From Paludibacterium denitrificans (GTDB lineage: Bacteria > Pseudomonadota > Gammaproteobacteria > Burkholderiales > Chromobacteriaceae), in NCBI RefSeq assembly GCF_009707705.1, contig NZ_WLYX01000001.1, positions 248,001 through 312,000 of the forward strand: a DNA stretch of 64,000 nt. Direction: 5' to 3'. This document shows, in pieces, positions 54,152 to 64,000 of the stretch (position 1 is its first letter; each line of letters starts with the position of its first letter). The notes below the pieces were generated by a model, which worked only from the letters and a program-made list of their open reading frames with translations, made no database searches and was not told where the DNA came from. The position numbers and the translations under genes are program-made.

Positions 54152-56380
54152 ATGACCACCACACACCCCGCACCCAAACCCATCTACTCCTACCGCCAAT
54201 ACTGGGCGGCCCGCTTCGGTAGCGCACCGTTTTTCCCGATGAGCCGGGCCGAAATGGACGAACTGGGCTGGGATTCCTGTGACGTCATCCTGATTTCCGG
54301 CGACTGCTATATCGACCATCCCAGCTTTGGCGTGGCGTTGATCGGGCGCCTGCTGGAAGCGCAGGGCTTCCGCGTAGGCATCATCGCCCAGCCAGACTGG
54401 CATTCGGCCGAACCGTTCCGCGCGCTGGGCAAGCCCAACCTGTTCTTTGGCGTGACGGCGGGCAACATGGACTCCATGATCAACCGCTACACGGCAGACC
54501 GCAAACCGCGCTCCGACGACGCCTACACCCCCCAACGCCGAGCCAAACAAACGCCCGGACCGGGCCGTTACCGTGTACGCCCAGCGCTGTCGCGAAGCCT
54601 ACCCCGGCGTGGGTGTGATGATCGGCAGTATCGAAGCATCGCTGCGCCGTATCGCCCATTACGACTACTGGAGCGACAAGGTACGCCAGTCGGTGCTGAT
54701 TACCTCCAAGGCCGACATCCTGCTGTACGGCAATGCCGAGCGGGCACTGGTGGAGATCGCCCACCGCGTCGCCAAAGGCGAAAAACTGTCGGAAATTCGT
54801 GACGTACGCGGCACGGCATTTATCGTGCCGCATGGCTGGCAACCGGATGCCGACTGGCAGGAAATGGACTCCAGCGTAGTGGACCTGCCGGGGCGCATCG
54901 ATCCGCATCTGAATCCGTACGAAGACACCAGCGAGCAGGCCGCGCAGCAACAGGCTTCGGCCAACCCTGACCCGTCGGCGCCGCAGCCGATTCGCCTGCT
55001 GTCAGCGCAGGAACGGGTAGCGCAACGCAAGGCACAACGCGCCAAGACCGTCATCCGCATCCCGGCGTATGAAGCCGTGGCGCACGACCCGGTACTGTAT
55101 GCCCATGCCAGCCGTACCCTGCATCTGGAATCCAACCCGGGCAACGCCCGCGCGCTGGTACAACTGCACGGCGAGCGCGACGTGTGGCTCAACCCGCCGC
55201 CGATTCCGCTGACCACCGAAGAAATGGATTACGTGTTTGGCCTGCCCTACGCCCGCAATCCGCATCCGTCGTATGGCAAGGCGCATATCCCGGCGTGGGA
55301 GATGATCAAGTTCTCGGTCAACATCATGCGCGGCTGCTTTGGCGGCTGTACCTTCTGTTCGATCACCGAACACGAAGGCCGCATCATCCAGAGCCGTTCC
55401 GAGGAATCCATCCTCAAGGAAATCGAGGACATCCGTGACAAGACGCCGGGCTTTACCGGCCAGATTTCCGATTTGGGCGGCCCGACGGCCAACATGTACC
55501 GCCTGCATTGCAAGGACAAGAACATTGAATCGTCCTGCCGCAAGCTGTCCTGCGTCTACCCGGACATCTGCGAAAACCTCAATACCGACCACACCCACCT
55601 GATCCAGCTGTATCGCAAGGCCCGCGCACTGCCGGGGGTGAAGAAGATCAACATCCAGTCCGGCCTGCGTTACGACCGGCGGTCAGATCACCGGAATACA
55701 TCAAGGAACTGGTGCAACACCATGTCGGCGGTTATCTGAAGATTGCGCCGGAACACACCGAAACCGGCCCGCTCTCCAAGATGATGAAACCGGGCATGGG
55801 CAGCTATGACAAGTTCAAGGAACTGTTCGAACGCTTCAGCCGTCAGGCCGGTAAGGAGCAATACCTGATTCCTTACTTCATCGCCGCCCACCCCGGCACC
55901 AGTGATGAAGACATGATGAACCCGGCACTGTGGCTGAAGAAAAACAACTTCCGTCTTGATCAGGTGCAAACCTTCCTGCCCACGCCAATGGCACTGGCCA
56001 CCACCATGTGGCACACCCGCCGCAACCCGCTTCGCAAGCTGGGGCGCAGCTCGGAAAAAGTCGATGTGGTGCGCGACGGCTATCGCCGCAAGCTGCACAA
56101 AGCGTTTTTGCGCTACCACGATCCGGCCAACTGGCCGATGCTGCGCGAGGCACTGGTCAACATGGGGCGAGGCGACCTGATCGGCAACAGCAAGCATCAC
56201 CTGATTCCAACCTTCCAGCCGGAAGGCAGCGTTCCCGCGCACCGCCGCCAGCAGCCGGGCAGCAGCCGTGGCCACGGCACCAGCGCACGCACCGGGCAGG
56301 GGCAGAACCGGGCGCCAGTGCGCCAACCGGGCAAAACCGGCAGCCCCGCTGCATCCGGTAAAGGCAAGGGCCGACGCTAG
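54152..56380 (+). CDS. YgiQ-type radical SAM protein (frame interrupted)
   Basis: About 742 residues after repair. An N-terminal UPF0313 domain ([39 protein letters not shown]) is followed by a radical SAM domain with the cluster motif [17 protein letters not shown] (C-x3-C-x2-C). The C-terminal tail is basic and low in complexity. Breaks: near 54529, six C for five (homopolymer), and 55677-55680, CCGG for CCTGG (restoring [15 protein letters not shown]). Function is unresolved; members are conserved through proteobacteria. Confidence 0.92.
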
Positions 56381-56403
56381 CCCTTAATAACCCAAAGCTA
56401 CCA

Positions 56404-56452
56404 ACACCGGCACACTGGTCACGCCGGCGTGCACCGGGTGCCGGTTTTTTAT
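56404..56452 (+). terminator. Terminator downstream of ygiQ
   Basis: ACACCGGCAC and GTGCCGGT arms followed by six T. The loop itself contains ACGCCGGCGT, an intact GCCGGC palindrome. Confidence 0.7.
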
Positions 56453-56633
56453 TGTCCGGTCGCCAGATAAACCGTTCATTTTGCCAGCGGCGCCACGCCG
56501 CAAACAGCCGGGCACCCACCATTGGCGCAAAGCCGTAAATTGCCGTCGCCTCACACCCCATGGTCATATCGACATGCCAATCACGACAGGCGTAGCATGG
56601 TCTTTGATGACCCATAACAAAAAGGCAGAAACT

Positions 56634-57674
56634 ATGGCGCAAGCAGACAAACCCGTTCCGCCCGTCGAGTCCGTCGAAACCCCACCGGCCAAGGAAAGCC
56701 ATGTCGCACCGGCCAAACCGGCCCCCAAAACGGCGGCACGCAGCCGCCAGCGTAATGTGCAGCGTGCGCATGAGGAATCGGTCAAGGCGATCGAAAACCT
56801 GAGTCACGCACCGGTAGCCACCGAAGTGGCTATCGCCCCGCATGGCACGGCAGAGGACAGCACCACGGCGCCGTTGCCTGTTTCGTATCCGTATCGCTCG
56901 CGCATGCGGCGGCAGGAATACGAGAAAACCAAGGCAGAACTACAGATCGAACTGCTGAAAGTACAGAACTGGGCCAAGGAAACCGGGCAAAAGATCGTGA
57001 TCCTGTTTGAGGGACGCGATGCGGCCGGTAAAGGCGGCACCATCAAGCGCTACATGGAACATCTCAATCCGCGCGGCGCACGTGTGGTGGCACTGGAAAA
57101 GCCGTCGGAACGTGAACGCGGTCAGTGGTATTTTCAGCGTTATATCGAACACCTGCCTAAGCGAGATCGTGTTTTTTGACCGCTCCCGGTACAACCGTGC
57201 CGGGGTGGAACGGGTGATGGGTTTCTGCAACCCCAATGAATATCTGGAGTTCATGCGCCAGACGCCACAACTGGAGCGCATGCTGGTAAACAGCGGGATT
57301 CATCTGTTCAAGTACTGGTTCTCGGTTAGCCGCGAGGAACAGCTGCGCCGCTTCATTTCACGCCGCGATGATCCGCTCAAGCACTGGAAGCTGTCACCCA
57401 TCGACATCCAGTCGCTCGACAAGTGGGATGACTACACCGCCGCCAAACAGGCGATGTTCTTCCACACCAATACCGCCGATGCGCCGTGGACGGTGGTGAA
57501 ATCGGACGACAAGAAGCGCGCCCGCATCAACTGCATCCGCCATTTCCTGTCCAAGCTGGACTACCCGGACAAGGACCATCGGGTGGCTCACCTGCCCGAT
57601 CCGCTGATTGCTTAAGCACACCGGATAGCCTGCTGCCGGAAGAGGAGCTCAGCCAGCTCTCCAGCTTCGGTTAA
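56634..57674 (+). CDS. ppk2: Polyphosphate kinase 2 family protein (frame interrupted)
   Basis: About 347 residues after repair. A long charged, alanine- and proline-rich N-terminus precedes the PPK2 core with Walker [21 protein letters not shown], the lid region [18 protein letters not shown] and Walker [20 protein letters not shown]. Breaks at expected GCCGGC sites: about 57155-57162 (restoring HLPAGEIVFF) and 57610-57617 (restoring [15 protein letters not shown]), which moves the stop to 57674. It converts polyphosphate and nucleotides. ATG 56607 is an alternative start without a ribosome binding site. Confidence 0.9.
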
Positions 57675-57687
57675 CCAGCGCCCCCGT

Positions 57688-57764
57688 AAAGGTTGGCCGA
57701 AAAAGGTTGGCCGAAAATCGGCCCGGTTCTGCCATGAGTAACGTGGCAAAACCGGGCCGATTGC
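57688..57764. repeat. Tandem uptake-like repeats followed by a 13-pair hairpin
   Basis: Two head-to-tail copies of AAAGGTTGGCCGAAA (57688-57702 and 57702-57716) sit 14 bases after the ppk2 stop. Directly after, AATCGGCCCGGTT and AACCGGGCCGATT form a perfect 13-pair stem with an inner TGCCA/TGGCA pair. No T tract follows. Confidence 0.75.
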
Positions 57765-57883
57765 ATTTGGGCAGACTCGCTCCCGGCCCGGCCGGGGAGC
57801 GGATCGCCGTCAACTCTGCGCCCTAACACGTCAGTTTCTGCGAAAATAGCGCCCTGATCTGGCTGTAGCACGAGACACGATTG

Positions 57884-58246
57884 ATGAAAAACCACCACAG
57901 TAGCGGCGGACTGGTTTACTCCACCGAACACGGCACCATGTGCCCGCACTGTCGTCAGCCGATTGCCGGTTGTATCTGTCGCCAACAGCAGGCAACCGGC
58001 GCGGCGGATGGCATCGTGCGCGTACAACGCGAAACCAAGGGGCGGCGTGGCAAGGCCGTCACCGTCATCAGCGGCGTGCCGCTGGACGCGGCAGCACTGA
58101 CGCAACTTGGCAAACAGCTCAAAGCCGTCTGCGGGTCTGGCGGCACGGTCAAGGACGGGATTATCGAGATTCAGGGCGATCATTGCACACAGGTAATGGC
58201 CGTCCTGCAACAACGCGGCTGGACCGTCAAACGCTCGGGCGGTTAG
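57884..58246 (+). CDS. SUI1-domain protein, YciH-like translation factor
   Basis: A 120-residue intact protein. An N-terminal cysteine cluster MCPHCRQPIAGCIC is followed by the SUI1 fold (GIVRVQRETKGRRGKAVTVI, CGSGGTVKDGIIEIQGDH). It is homologous to eIF1 and bacterial YciH, which discriminates initiation codons under stress. The cysteine cluster may bind zinc. Start ATG 57884. Confidence 0.92.
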   Translation: MKNHHSSGGLVYSTEHGTMCPHCRQPIAGCICRQQQATGAADGIVRVQRETKGRRGKAVTVISGVPLDAAALTQLGKQLKAVCGSGGTVKDGIIEIQGDHCTQVMAVLQQRGWTVKRSGG

Positions 58247-58320
58247 CGCCGCTGTCGGAATCTGACTTGGGTGCAGGCATGCCTCAGGGTCGTTATCGCT
58301 TCATCTTTCTGGACACCAAT

Positions 58321-58957
58321 ATGGATGCACTACTGTCTTTGGGGGGGATTGTCGGAATCCTCATGCTCGGCACCATCAGCCCCGGTCCCAGCTTTGTCAT
58401 GGTGGCGCGTACCGCCGTGGCTGCGGGCCGTGCCGAAGGCATTGCCGCCGCGCTGGGCATGGGCCTTGGCGGCACGGTGTTCACGATCGCGGCACTGGTT
58501 GGGCTGCAAGCGTTGCTGCTGGCGGTGCTTAACGCTGTATCTGGTCCTGAAACTGGCTGGCGGGCTTTATCTGGCCTATCTGGGTATTCGCATCTGGCGT
58601 GGAGCCAGCCAACCGCTGGCAATCGACAACGCCAGCGAGGCAACGCGGCGGGGTAGCGTAGGCAAAGCGTTGTTGCTTGGCCTTGGCACCCAGCTTAGCA
58701 ACCCCAAGGCGGCCATCGTCTACGCCAGCATTTTTGCGACCTTCCTGCCGCACGGCACCACGCTGCCATTGAGCCTCGCCATCGTCGCGCTGGTGTTTGT
58801 CATCGAGTCCAGCTGGTACACGCTGGTCGCCCTGACCTTGTCAGCCGAAAAAGCGCGCCAGAGCTATCTGCGCGCCAAAACCTGGATTGATCACCTGACC
58901 GGTGGGGTGATGGTGTTGCTGGGACTCAAACTGGCGTCTTCCGCCCACGTCGGCTAG
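58321..58957 (+). CDS. LysE/RhtB-family amino acid exporter (frame interrupted)
   Basis: About 212 residues after repair from ATG 58321. Family pattern GILMLGTISPGPSFVMVARTAV at the N-terminus, about six membrane helices, and GTQLSNPKAAIVYASIFATF. The break at 58527-58533 is GCTTAAC for GCCGGC (restoring AVPALYLVLKLAGGLYLAY). It exports an amino acid of unknown identity. Confidence 0.88.
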
Positions 58958-59061
58958 CATCGCAGGGACGTTACCACCCGGCCGATACGTACCCTCTGCT
59001 GGCGGCAAACCGCTGCCAGCGCCCTACCCTCTAATTGCCAATGCCGTCTGGCACTGCCTTC

Positions 59062-60300
59062 ATGACCACCACCATTGTTGCCATTTTTGTCATCGTTTAC
59101 CTAGGGATGATTCTCGGCGGGTTACCGTTTCTGCAACTGGACCGTACCGGCGTGGCGCTGCTCGGCGCGATTGCCCTGCTCGGCGTCAACGCGCTGAGTC
59201 TGGACGAGGCGGTCAAAGCCATCCATCTGCCCACCCCGGTCCTGCTGTTTTCCTTCATGGTGATTTCGGCGCAGATGCGGCTGGGCGGCTTTTACGACTG
59301 GATCACGCACAAGCTGGCCACTCTGTCGATCAGCCCGCCAGCTCTGCTGGGAGTGTTGATTGCCGTCAGCGCCGGGCTGTCGGCGGTCTTCAGCAATGAC
59401 ATTGTTTGTCTGGCCATGGCACCGGTGCTGATCGACGCCTGCGAAAAACGCCGTCTGGCTCCGCTGCCCTATCTGCTGGCACTGGCCTGTTCGGCCAACA
59501 TTGGCTCGGCCGCGACGCTGATCGGCAATCCGCAGAACATGCTGATCGGCCAGACGCTGCAATTGTCTTTTGACGGCTATCTACGCGATGCGCTCATTCC
59601 GGTGGGATTGGGCTTGCTGACCAGCTGGGTGGTCATCGTCTGGCAGACAGGCGGGCGCTGGCAAAGCCAGCCAGACGCTGGTGCGCAAGAGCCACGAGCC
59701 GAGCGCATTCCCTTTGACCCGTTGCAGACGGCAAAAGGGCTGCTGATTGCCACGGCCTTGCTGCTGGCGTTTCTGTTTGCGCCGTGGCCGCGCGAGCACA
59801 TGGCGCTGATCGGCGCTGGCATCCTGTTGACCAGCCGCAAACTGCACTCCAGAAGAATGCTCGGCCTATTGGACTGGGAACTGTTGATCCTGTTCATGAG
59901 CCTGTTTGTGGTCAACCAGGCGTTACAGCGTAGCGGCGTCACGGCGCAGGCCATCGCCGCCCTCTCCGCCAGCGGCGTGCATTTAACCGAGCTGGGCACA
60001 CTGTTTGCCAGCACCTTTTTGCTGTCCAACATTGTCTCCAACGTACCGGCGGTGATGTTATTGCTGCCGGTTTCGCAACACGCGCTGGCGGGCACCTTGT
60101 TGGCGCTGGTGAGTACGCTGGCGGGCAACCTGCTGATTGTCGGCAGCATCGCCAACATCATTGTGGTGGACGCGGCCGCCCGACGAAACCTGCACATCGA
60201 CTGGCGCAGCCATGCCCGCGTCGGAATACCGGTGACGCTGGCCAGCCTCGCCATTACCGCCATCTATCTTGCGCTACGCCTGCAGTTTGCCGCTGGCTAG
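59062..60300 (+). CDS. Anion/citrate-type transporter, YbiR/ArsB-like membrane protein
   Basis: About 412 residues with some eleven membrane segments, intact. The pattern LGGLPFLQLDRTGVALLGAIAL, SNDIVCLAMAPVLIDAC and LACSANIGSAATLIGNPQN is that of the SLC13/ArsB ion transporter superfamily. ATG 59041 in the same frame is an alternative start. The substrate is unknown; no arsenic genes are nearby, so an arsenite role is unlikely. Confidence 0.85.
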   Translation: MTTTIVAIFVIVYLGMILGGLPFLQLDRTGVALLGAIALLGVNALSLDEAVKAIHLPTPVLLFSFMVISAQMRLGGFYDWITHKLATLSISPPALLGVLIAVSAGLSAVFSNDIVCLAMAPVLIDACEKRRLAPLPYLLALACSANIGSAATLIGNPQNMLIGQTLQLSFDGYLRDALIPVGLGLLTSWVVIVWQTGGRWQSQPDAGAQEPRAERIPFDPLQTAKGLLIATALLLAFLFAPWPREHMALIGAGILLTSRKLHSRRMLGLLDWELLILFMSLFVVNQALQRSGVTAQAIAALSASGVHLTELGTLFASTFLLSNIVSNVPAVMLLLPVSQHALAGTLLALVSTLAGNLLIVGSIANIIVVDAAARRNLHIDWRSHARVGIPVTLASLAITAIYLALRLQFAAG

Positions 60301-60394
60301 GAGGTGCTGCCGACAAGCGCACAGCGTGCCCGGAACGCTATGCTAGAATGACGTTTTTTGCATCAGCCGCTTTTCAGCGGCCTTTGGGCACATC

Positions 60395-60964
60395 ATGAAA
60401 CGTCTGATCTCCACACTGATTCTCTCCGCTGCCTGCTGCACCCTGCTTACTCTGGCGCTTGCCGCCCCGGTCGTGGAAATGGTCACCAGCAAAGGCACTA
60501 TCGAACTGACACTGGATTCGGCCAAGGCTCCCAAAACCGTGGCCAACTTCGTGGCCTATGCCAAGGCCGGTCATTACAACGGCACGGTGTTCCACCGTGT
60601 CATTGACGGCTTCATGATTCAGGGCGGCGGTTTTGATACCTCGCTCAAACAGAAGCCGACGCGCGCGCCCATCGTCAACGAAGCCCGCAATGGTCTGAAG
60701 AATACCGTCGGCACCATCGCCATGGCACGCACCAACGATCCGAACTCGGCCACCTCGCAGTTTTTCATCAATCTGGTGAACAACGATTTCCTCGACTACA
60801 AAAACGCCACGCCGCAAGGTGCCGGCTACGCGGTATTCGGCAAAGTGACGCGCGGTCTGGATGTGGTCAACCGCATCGGCAAGACCCATACCGGCAGCCT
60901 GAACGGCATGGACGACGTACCGTTCGAGAAGATCGTCATCCAGAAAGTCATCATCAAACCCTGA
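60395..60964 (+). CDS. ppiA: Periplasmic cyclophilin-type peptidyl-prolyl isomerase
   Basis: A 189-residue intact protein. A signal peptide ([20 protein letters not shown] then ALA cleavage site) precedes a bacterial cyclophilin domain with [18 protein letters not shown] and [18 protein letters not shown]. It catalyses proline isomerisation in the periplasm. It contains an intact GCCGGC at about 60822. A paralogue without signal peptide follows 51 bases downstream. Confidence 0.92.
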   Translation: MKRLISTLILSAACCTLLTLALAAPVVEMVTSKGTIELTLDSAKAPKTVANFVAYAKAGHYNGTVFHRVIDGFMIQGGGFDTSLKQKPTRAPIVNEARNGLKNTVGTIAMARTNDPNSATSQFFINLVNNDFLDYKNATPQGAGYAVFGKVTRGLDVVNRIGKTHTGSLNGMDDVPFEKIVIQKVIIKP

Positions 60965-61015
60965 TCGCTGCTCCGCGCAGCCGATTTGTATTTCATCAGC
61001 CAGAAAGACTTCATC

Positions 61016-61509
61016 ATGATCAAACTGACCACCAGCCGGGCACCATCGTCCTGGAAATGTTTGCTGACAAGGCCCCCAAGACCGTGGCCAATTTTGAAGA
61101 GTACGTGAAGAGCGGCCACTTCGATGGCACCATTTTCCACCGTGTCATCAACGGCTTCATGATTCAGGGCGGCGGTTTCACCCCTGACATGGAACAAAAG
61201 CCCACCGGCAAACCGATCCAGAACGAAGCCAATAACGGCGTTGCCAACCAGAGCTACACCATTGCCATGGCACGTACCATGGAGCCGCACTCTGCCACCG
61301 CACAGTTCTTCATCAACGTGGCCGACAACGACTTCCTCAACTTCAGCTCGGAAACCTCGCAAGGCTGGGGCTATGCCGTCTTTGGCCGCGTAGTGGAAGG
61401 CAAGGACGTGGTCGATGCCATCAAGACCGTGCGCACCGGTCGCAATGGCATGCATCAGGACGTACCGGTGGAACCGGTTGTCATCGAAAAAGCCGAAATC
61501 GTCGACTAA
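61016..61509 (+). CDS. ppiB: Cytoplasmic cyclophilin-type peptidyl-prolyl isomerase (frame interrupted)
   Basis: About 164 residues after repair, with no signal peptide. Cyclophilin motifs [20 protein letters not shown] and [18 protein letters not shown]. The break at about 61031 is CCGGG for CCTGGG (restoring [18 protein letters not shown]). It is a close paralogue of the preceding periplasmic enzyme and the pair probably arose by tandem duplication. Confidence 0.92.
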
Positions 61510-61520
61510 CTCGCACGCAC

Positions 61521-61545
61521 AGGGCCGCTCACGCGGCCCTTTTTC
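61521..61545 (+). terminator. Terminator of the cyclophilin genes
   Basis: AGGGCCGC and GCGGCCCT arms with a short loop followed by five T, twelve bases after the stop; the lpxH start follows directly. Confidence 0.85.
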
Positions 61546-61547
61546 TC

Positions 61548-62268
61548 ATGCCGATACACTTTATTTCCGACCTGCACGGCCGACGACACGCCAGCACTCA
61601 ATCTGCTGTTTGTGCGTACCCTGAGCCACTGGCAAGGGCAGATCGATGCGCTCTACATTCTGGGCGATCTGTTTGAATACTGGGTGGGCGACGATGACGA
61701 CACGCCGTTCCTCGCGGGCATCATGGATGCCATGCGTCGCTTTGCCGCCCATACGCCGTTGTTTGTCATGCGCGGCAACCGCGACTTCCTGCTGGGCAGC
61801 GGTTTTGAACAACGCTCCGGTGCCCAGTTGCTGACAGATCCGACCCTGATTCAGGCGTTCGGCCAACCTTATCTGCTGACACACGGCGATGCGCTCTGCA
61901 CTGACGATACCGCCTATCAGCAGTTCCGCGCCCTTAGCCGCAATCCGGACTGGCAAAGCGCAATGCTGGCCAGACCGCTGGCCGAGCGCCACGCCATAGC
62001 CCAGCAGGCGCGGCAGCAAAGCGAAGCGGCCAAACAGCAACACGGCCTAACCGCCATTTCCGATGTCACTGACAGCGCCGTGCAAGCGCTACTGGCCGAA
62101 CACGGCTGGCCAACACTGATTCACGGTCATACCCATCGGCCAGCCTGCCACGAGCACCGCGACGGCCCGTATCGTGCCCAGCGCTGGGTGATTGCCGACT
62201 GGCATGGTGACCATGGCGGCTACCTCAAGCTGGACGAATACGGCGTAAGCGCCCACCCGCTCAGCTGA
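61548..62268 (+). CDS. lpxH: UDP-2,3-diacylglucosamine diphosphatase (frame interrupted)
   Basis: About 240 residues after repair. Metallophosphoesterase motifs: FISDLHL, ILGDLFEYWVGDDD, MRGNRDFLLG, LTHGDALCTDD and LIHGHTHRPACH, the LpxH pattern. It removes UMP in lipid A synthesis at the inner membrane. The break near 61580 is CGG for CCTGG (restoring DLHLADDTPALNLLF). An uptake-like repeat lies at 61857-61871. Essential in most Gram-negative bacteria. Confidence 0.92.
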
Positions 62269-62316
62269 GGTCGCGAGCAGCAGCCAACCGCCACCCGGTT
62301 GGCCGAACCACCCACA

Positions 62317-62342
62317 CCGGCCACGCGCCGGTTTTTTTTCGC
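62317..62342 (+). terminator. Terminator downstream of lpxH
   Basis: ACCGGC and GCCGGT arms around CACGC followed by eight T. An uptake-like repeat (62296-62309) lies just before it. The remaining 220 bases up to lldP hold no ORF I would defend and should contain the lldP promoter. Confidence 0.8.
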
Positions 62343-62567
62343 CCCGCTCCCCTACAAGCCACGCCAGACAAGGGTAAACCCGCAAGGGCAACCCCTAAAT
62401 GACGGCGACACGGCACATCTCTACAGTTCGCCCATCCGCCACAACAGCAAAAACCGGCGGGACGCTCATACCCGGCAAAACCGGAGCTTACCGGTATGCC
62501 GCCAAAGGCACTGTTGGCCTCCCGGCCAGATCAGGTGCCTCGTGATAACAACAGGAGAGAATCTCAC

Positions 62568-64000
62568 ATGTGGTCCCACATTTATGACCCACTGGGCAAC
62601 CCGTGGCTGTCCACCGCCTGCGCCGCTATCCCCGTCATCGTGCTACTGGGGGCTCTCGGCATCTTCCACATCAAGGCCCACATCGCCGCTGGCATGGGAC
62701 TGGTGGCCTCGCTGCTGGTGGCCATTGGCATTTTCGGCATGCCTACCCAGCTGGCGCTGAATGCCACGCTGATGGGCGCTGCCAACGGTCTGATGCCGAT
62801 CGGCTGGATCATTCTCAACGTGATCTTCCTGTACCAGCTGACGGAGCGCAAAGGGCAGTTTCTGGTGCTGCGCGAGAGCATTACTGGCGTCACGAATGAC
62901 CGCCGCCTGCAATTACTGCTGATCGCCTTCTGCTTTGGCGCGTTTTTCGAAGGCGCCGGTGGCTTTGGTACGCCGGTAGCCGTGACCGGCGCCATGCTGA
63001 TCGGTCTGGGCTTTTCGCCGCTGGCCGCTTCCGGCCTGTCGCTGATCGCCAACACTGCTCCGGTCGCTTATGGCGCGCTTGGCACGCCGATCAACACGCT
63101 GGCCAAGGTGACCGGTCTGGACGTAATGCAAATCTCGTCCATGGTAGGCCGTGAGATGACTATTTTTGCCGTCATCGTGCCGTTCTGGTTGCTGATTGCG
63201 TTCTGTGGCTGGAAGAAAACCCTGCGCATCTGGTAAGCGGCGCTGGTAGCCGGTCTGGCATTTGCCATTCCGCAGTTGCTGGTGTCCAACCTGATGGGGC
63301 CGGAACTGGTCGCCGTGATTGCTTCGGTCTGCTCGATTGCCGCGCTGGTGCTGTTCCTCAAGCTGTGGCACCCGGCTGAGATCTACACCTCTACCGCTTC
63401 ACCATGGGCGGTGCGGAAGTGGAAGCAGCCAATGCCAGCGGCTCCACCGAGAAGCGCGGCAAGCATGGCTACAGCACGGGCGAAGTCATCCGTGCCTGGC
63501 TACCGTGGCTGATTCTGTCGGTCATGGTGTTTGCACGGGGCTCGCCTAGCGTCAAAAAAGCGCTGGATGCCATCTTTACCATGGACATTCAATGGCCGGG
63601 CCTGCACAACCTGATCCAGAAAATGCCGCCGGTAAGCAGCAAACCGCACGTTGAAGCGGCGATTTACAAGCTCAACCTGCTGTCCACCACCGGTACCGGC
63701 ATTCTGGTTGCTTAAGCCTGCTGTCCGGTCTGCTGATGGGCTATCGCCCGCTGGAAATGGCCAAGGTTTATGCGCAGACTTTCTGGTCGCTGCGTTACTC
63801 GCTGCTGACCATTGTTGCCATGCTGGCACTGGGTTATCTCACCCGCTACTCCGGCGTGGATATCACACTGGGCCGGCGTTCTCGCACACCGGCATACTGT
63901 ATCCGTTCTTCGGTACGCTGCTGGGCTGGCTGGGCGTGGCGCTGACCGGTTCCGATACCGCGGCTAACGTGCTGTTTGGTGGCTTGCAGAAAACCTCGGC
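62568..64000 (+). CDS. lldP: L-lactate permease, LldP/LctP family (runs off window; frame interrupted)
   Basis: At least 477 residues visible after repair; the 3' end lies outside. Start ATG 62568 after ACAGGAGAG. Family features: [60 protein letters not shown], and [20 protein letters not shown] near the end. It imports L-lactate or glycolate with protons through about twelve helices. Breaks: 63233-63238 GTAAGC for GCCGGC (in-frame TAA), near 63395, 63710-63717 GCTTAAGC for GCCGGC, and 63871 CCGG for CCTGG (restoring [15 protein letters not shown]). Confidence 0.9.

Noticed and set aside
59041-59051. Neisseria-type uptake sequence (ATGCCGTCTG)
   Set aside because: Single partial match at a start codon; no further copies seen, whereas the window has its own abundant repeat.

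Overview
The window looks like a chromosomal segment of a GC-rich betaproteobacterium, most likely a member of the Neisseriales (Chromobacteriaceae-like). The basis is overall protein character, the gene content (Bpt/Aat pair, LiuR-controlled leucine catabolism, YgiQ, eut genes without a microcompartment) and a dispersed uptake-sequence-like repeat. Genus and species cannot be fixed from sequence reading alone.

Layout. 1-5828 is an integrated element: phage-like small genes, a set of five TACACGG repeats, a tyrosine recombinase, a small HTH-like protein and a large serine recombinase whose last codons run antisense through tRNA-Asn (5829-5904). From there on the sequence is core chromosome: rne, rluC, gph-like phosphatase, a Rieske protein, an S49 peptidase, a motB homologue, a nitroreductase, pyrD, a glycine-zipper lipoprotein, bpt-aat, fur, bamE-dapB, an iron/heme-type ABC permease and ATPase, and the ycgB-yeaH-yeaG stress operon (9-25.4 kb). 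25.7-30.7 kb holds PilZ, NUDIX and DUF2062 proteins, an acyl-CoA dehydrogenase, a DUF5610 protein and a YecA-like protein. 30.8-41.7 kb is a complete leucine/isovalerate catabolic locus: acyl-CoA synthetase, LiuR regulator, liuABCDE and acetoacetyl-CoA synthetase, with two LiuR-type operators. 41.8-52.1 kb holds a hemerythrin protein, an ArnT-like transferase, rpmE, cysS, eutC-eutB-ethanolamine permease, an EutR-like activator and a phosphofructokinase. 52.2-64 kb holds glnS, ygiQ, ppk2, a SUI1 protein, two exporters, two cyclophilins, lpxH and the start of lldP.

The most striking property is that many genes, including essential ones (pyrD, bamE, cysS, glnS, rpmE, rne, lpxH), appear broken, yet the breaks are not random. 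About forty coincide with places where the protein family demands GCCGGC, and the window instead reads GCTTAAGC, GCTTAGC, GCTAAGC, GTAAGC or a short deletion. About two dozen more coincide with CCWGG, read as CCGG (middle base lost) or CCCTGG (one base gained). A few sit in homopolymers. This is the pattern expected of base-calling errors at methylated motifs in a long-read-only assembly, not of gene decay. I therefore annotate these genes as intact CDSs with repaired frames and say in each entry where the break is.

A second window-wide signal is a repeat with consensus AAAGGTTGGCCGAAA, present in roughly twenty near-full and about twenty core-only copies, both inside genes and as inverted or tandem pairs between genes. 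It behaves like a DNA uptake sequence of a dialect I do not recognise.
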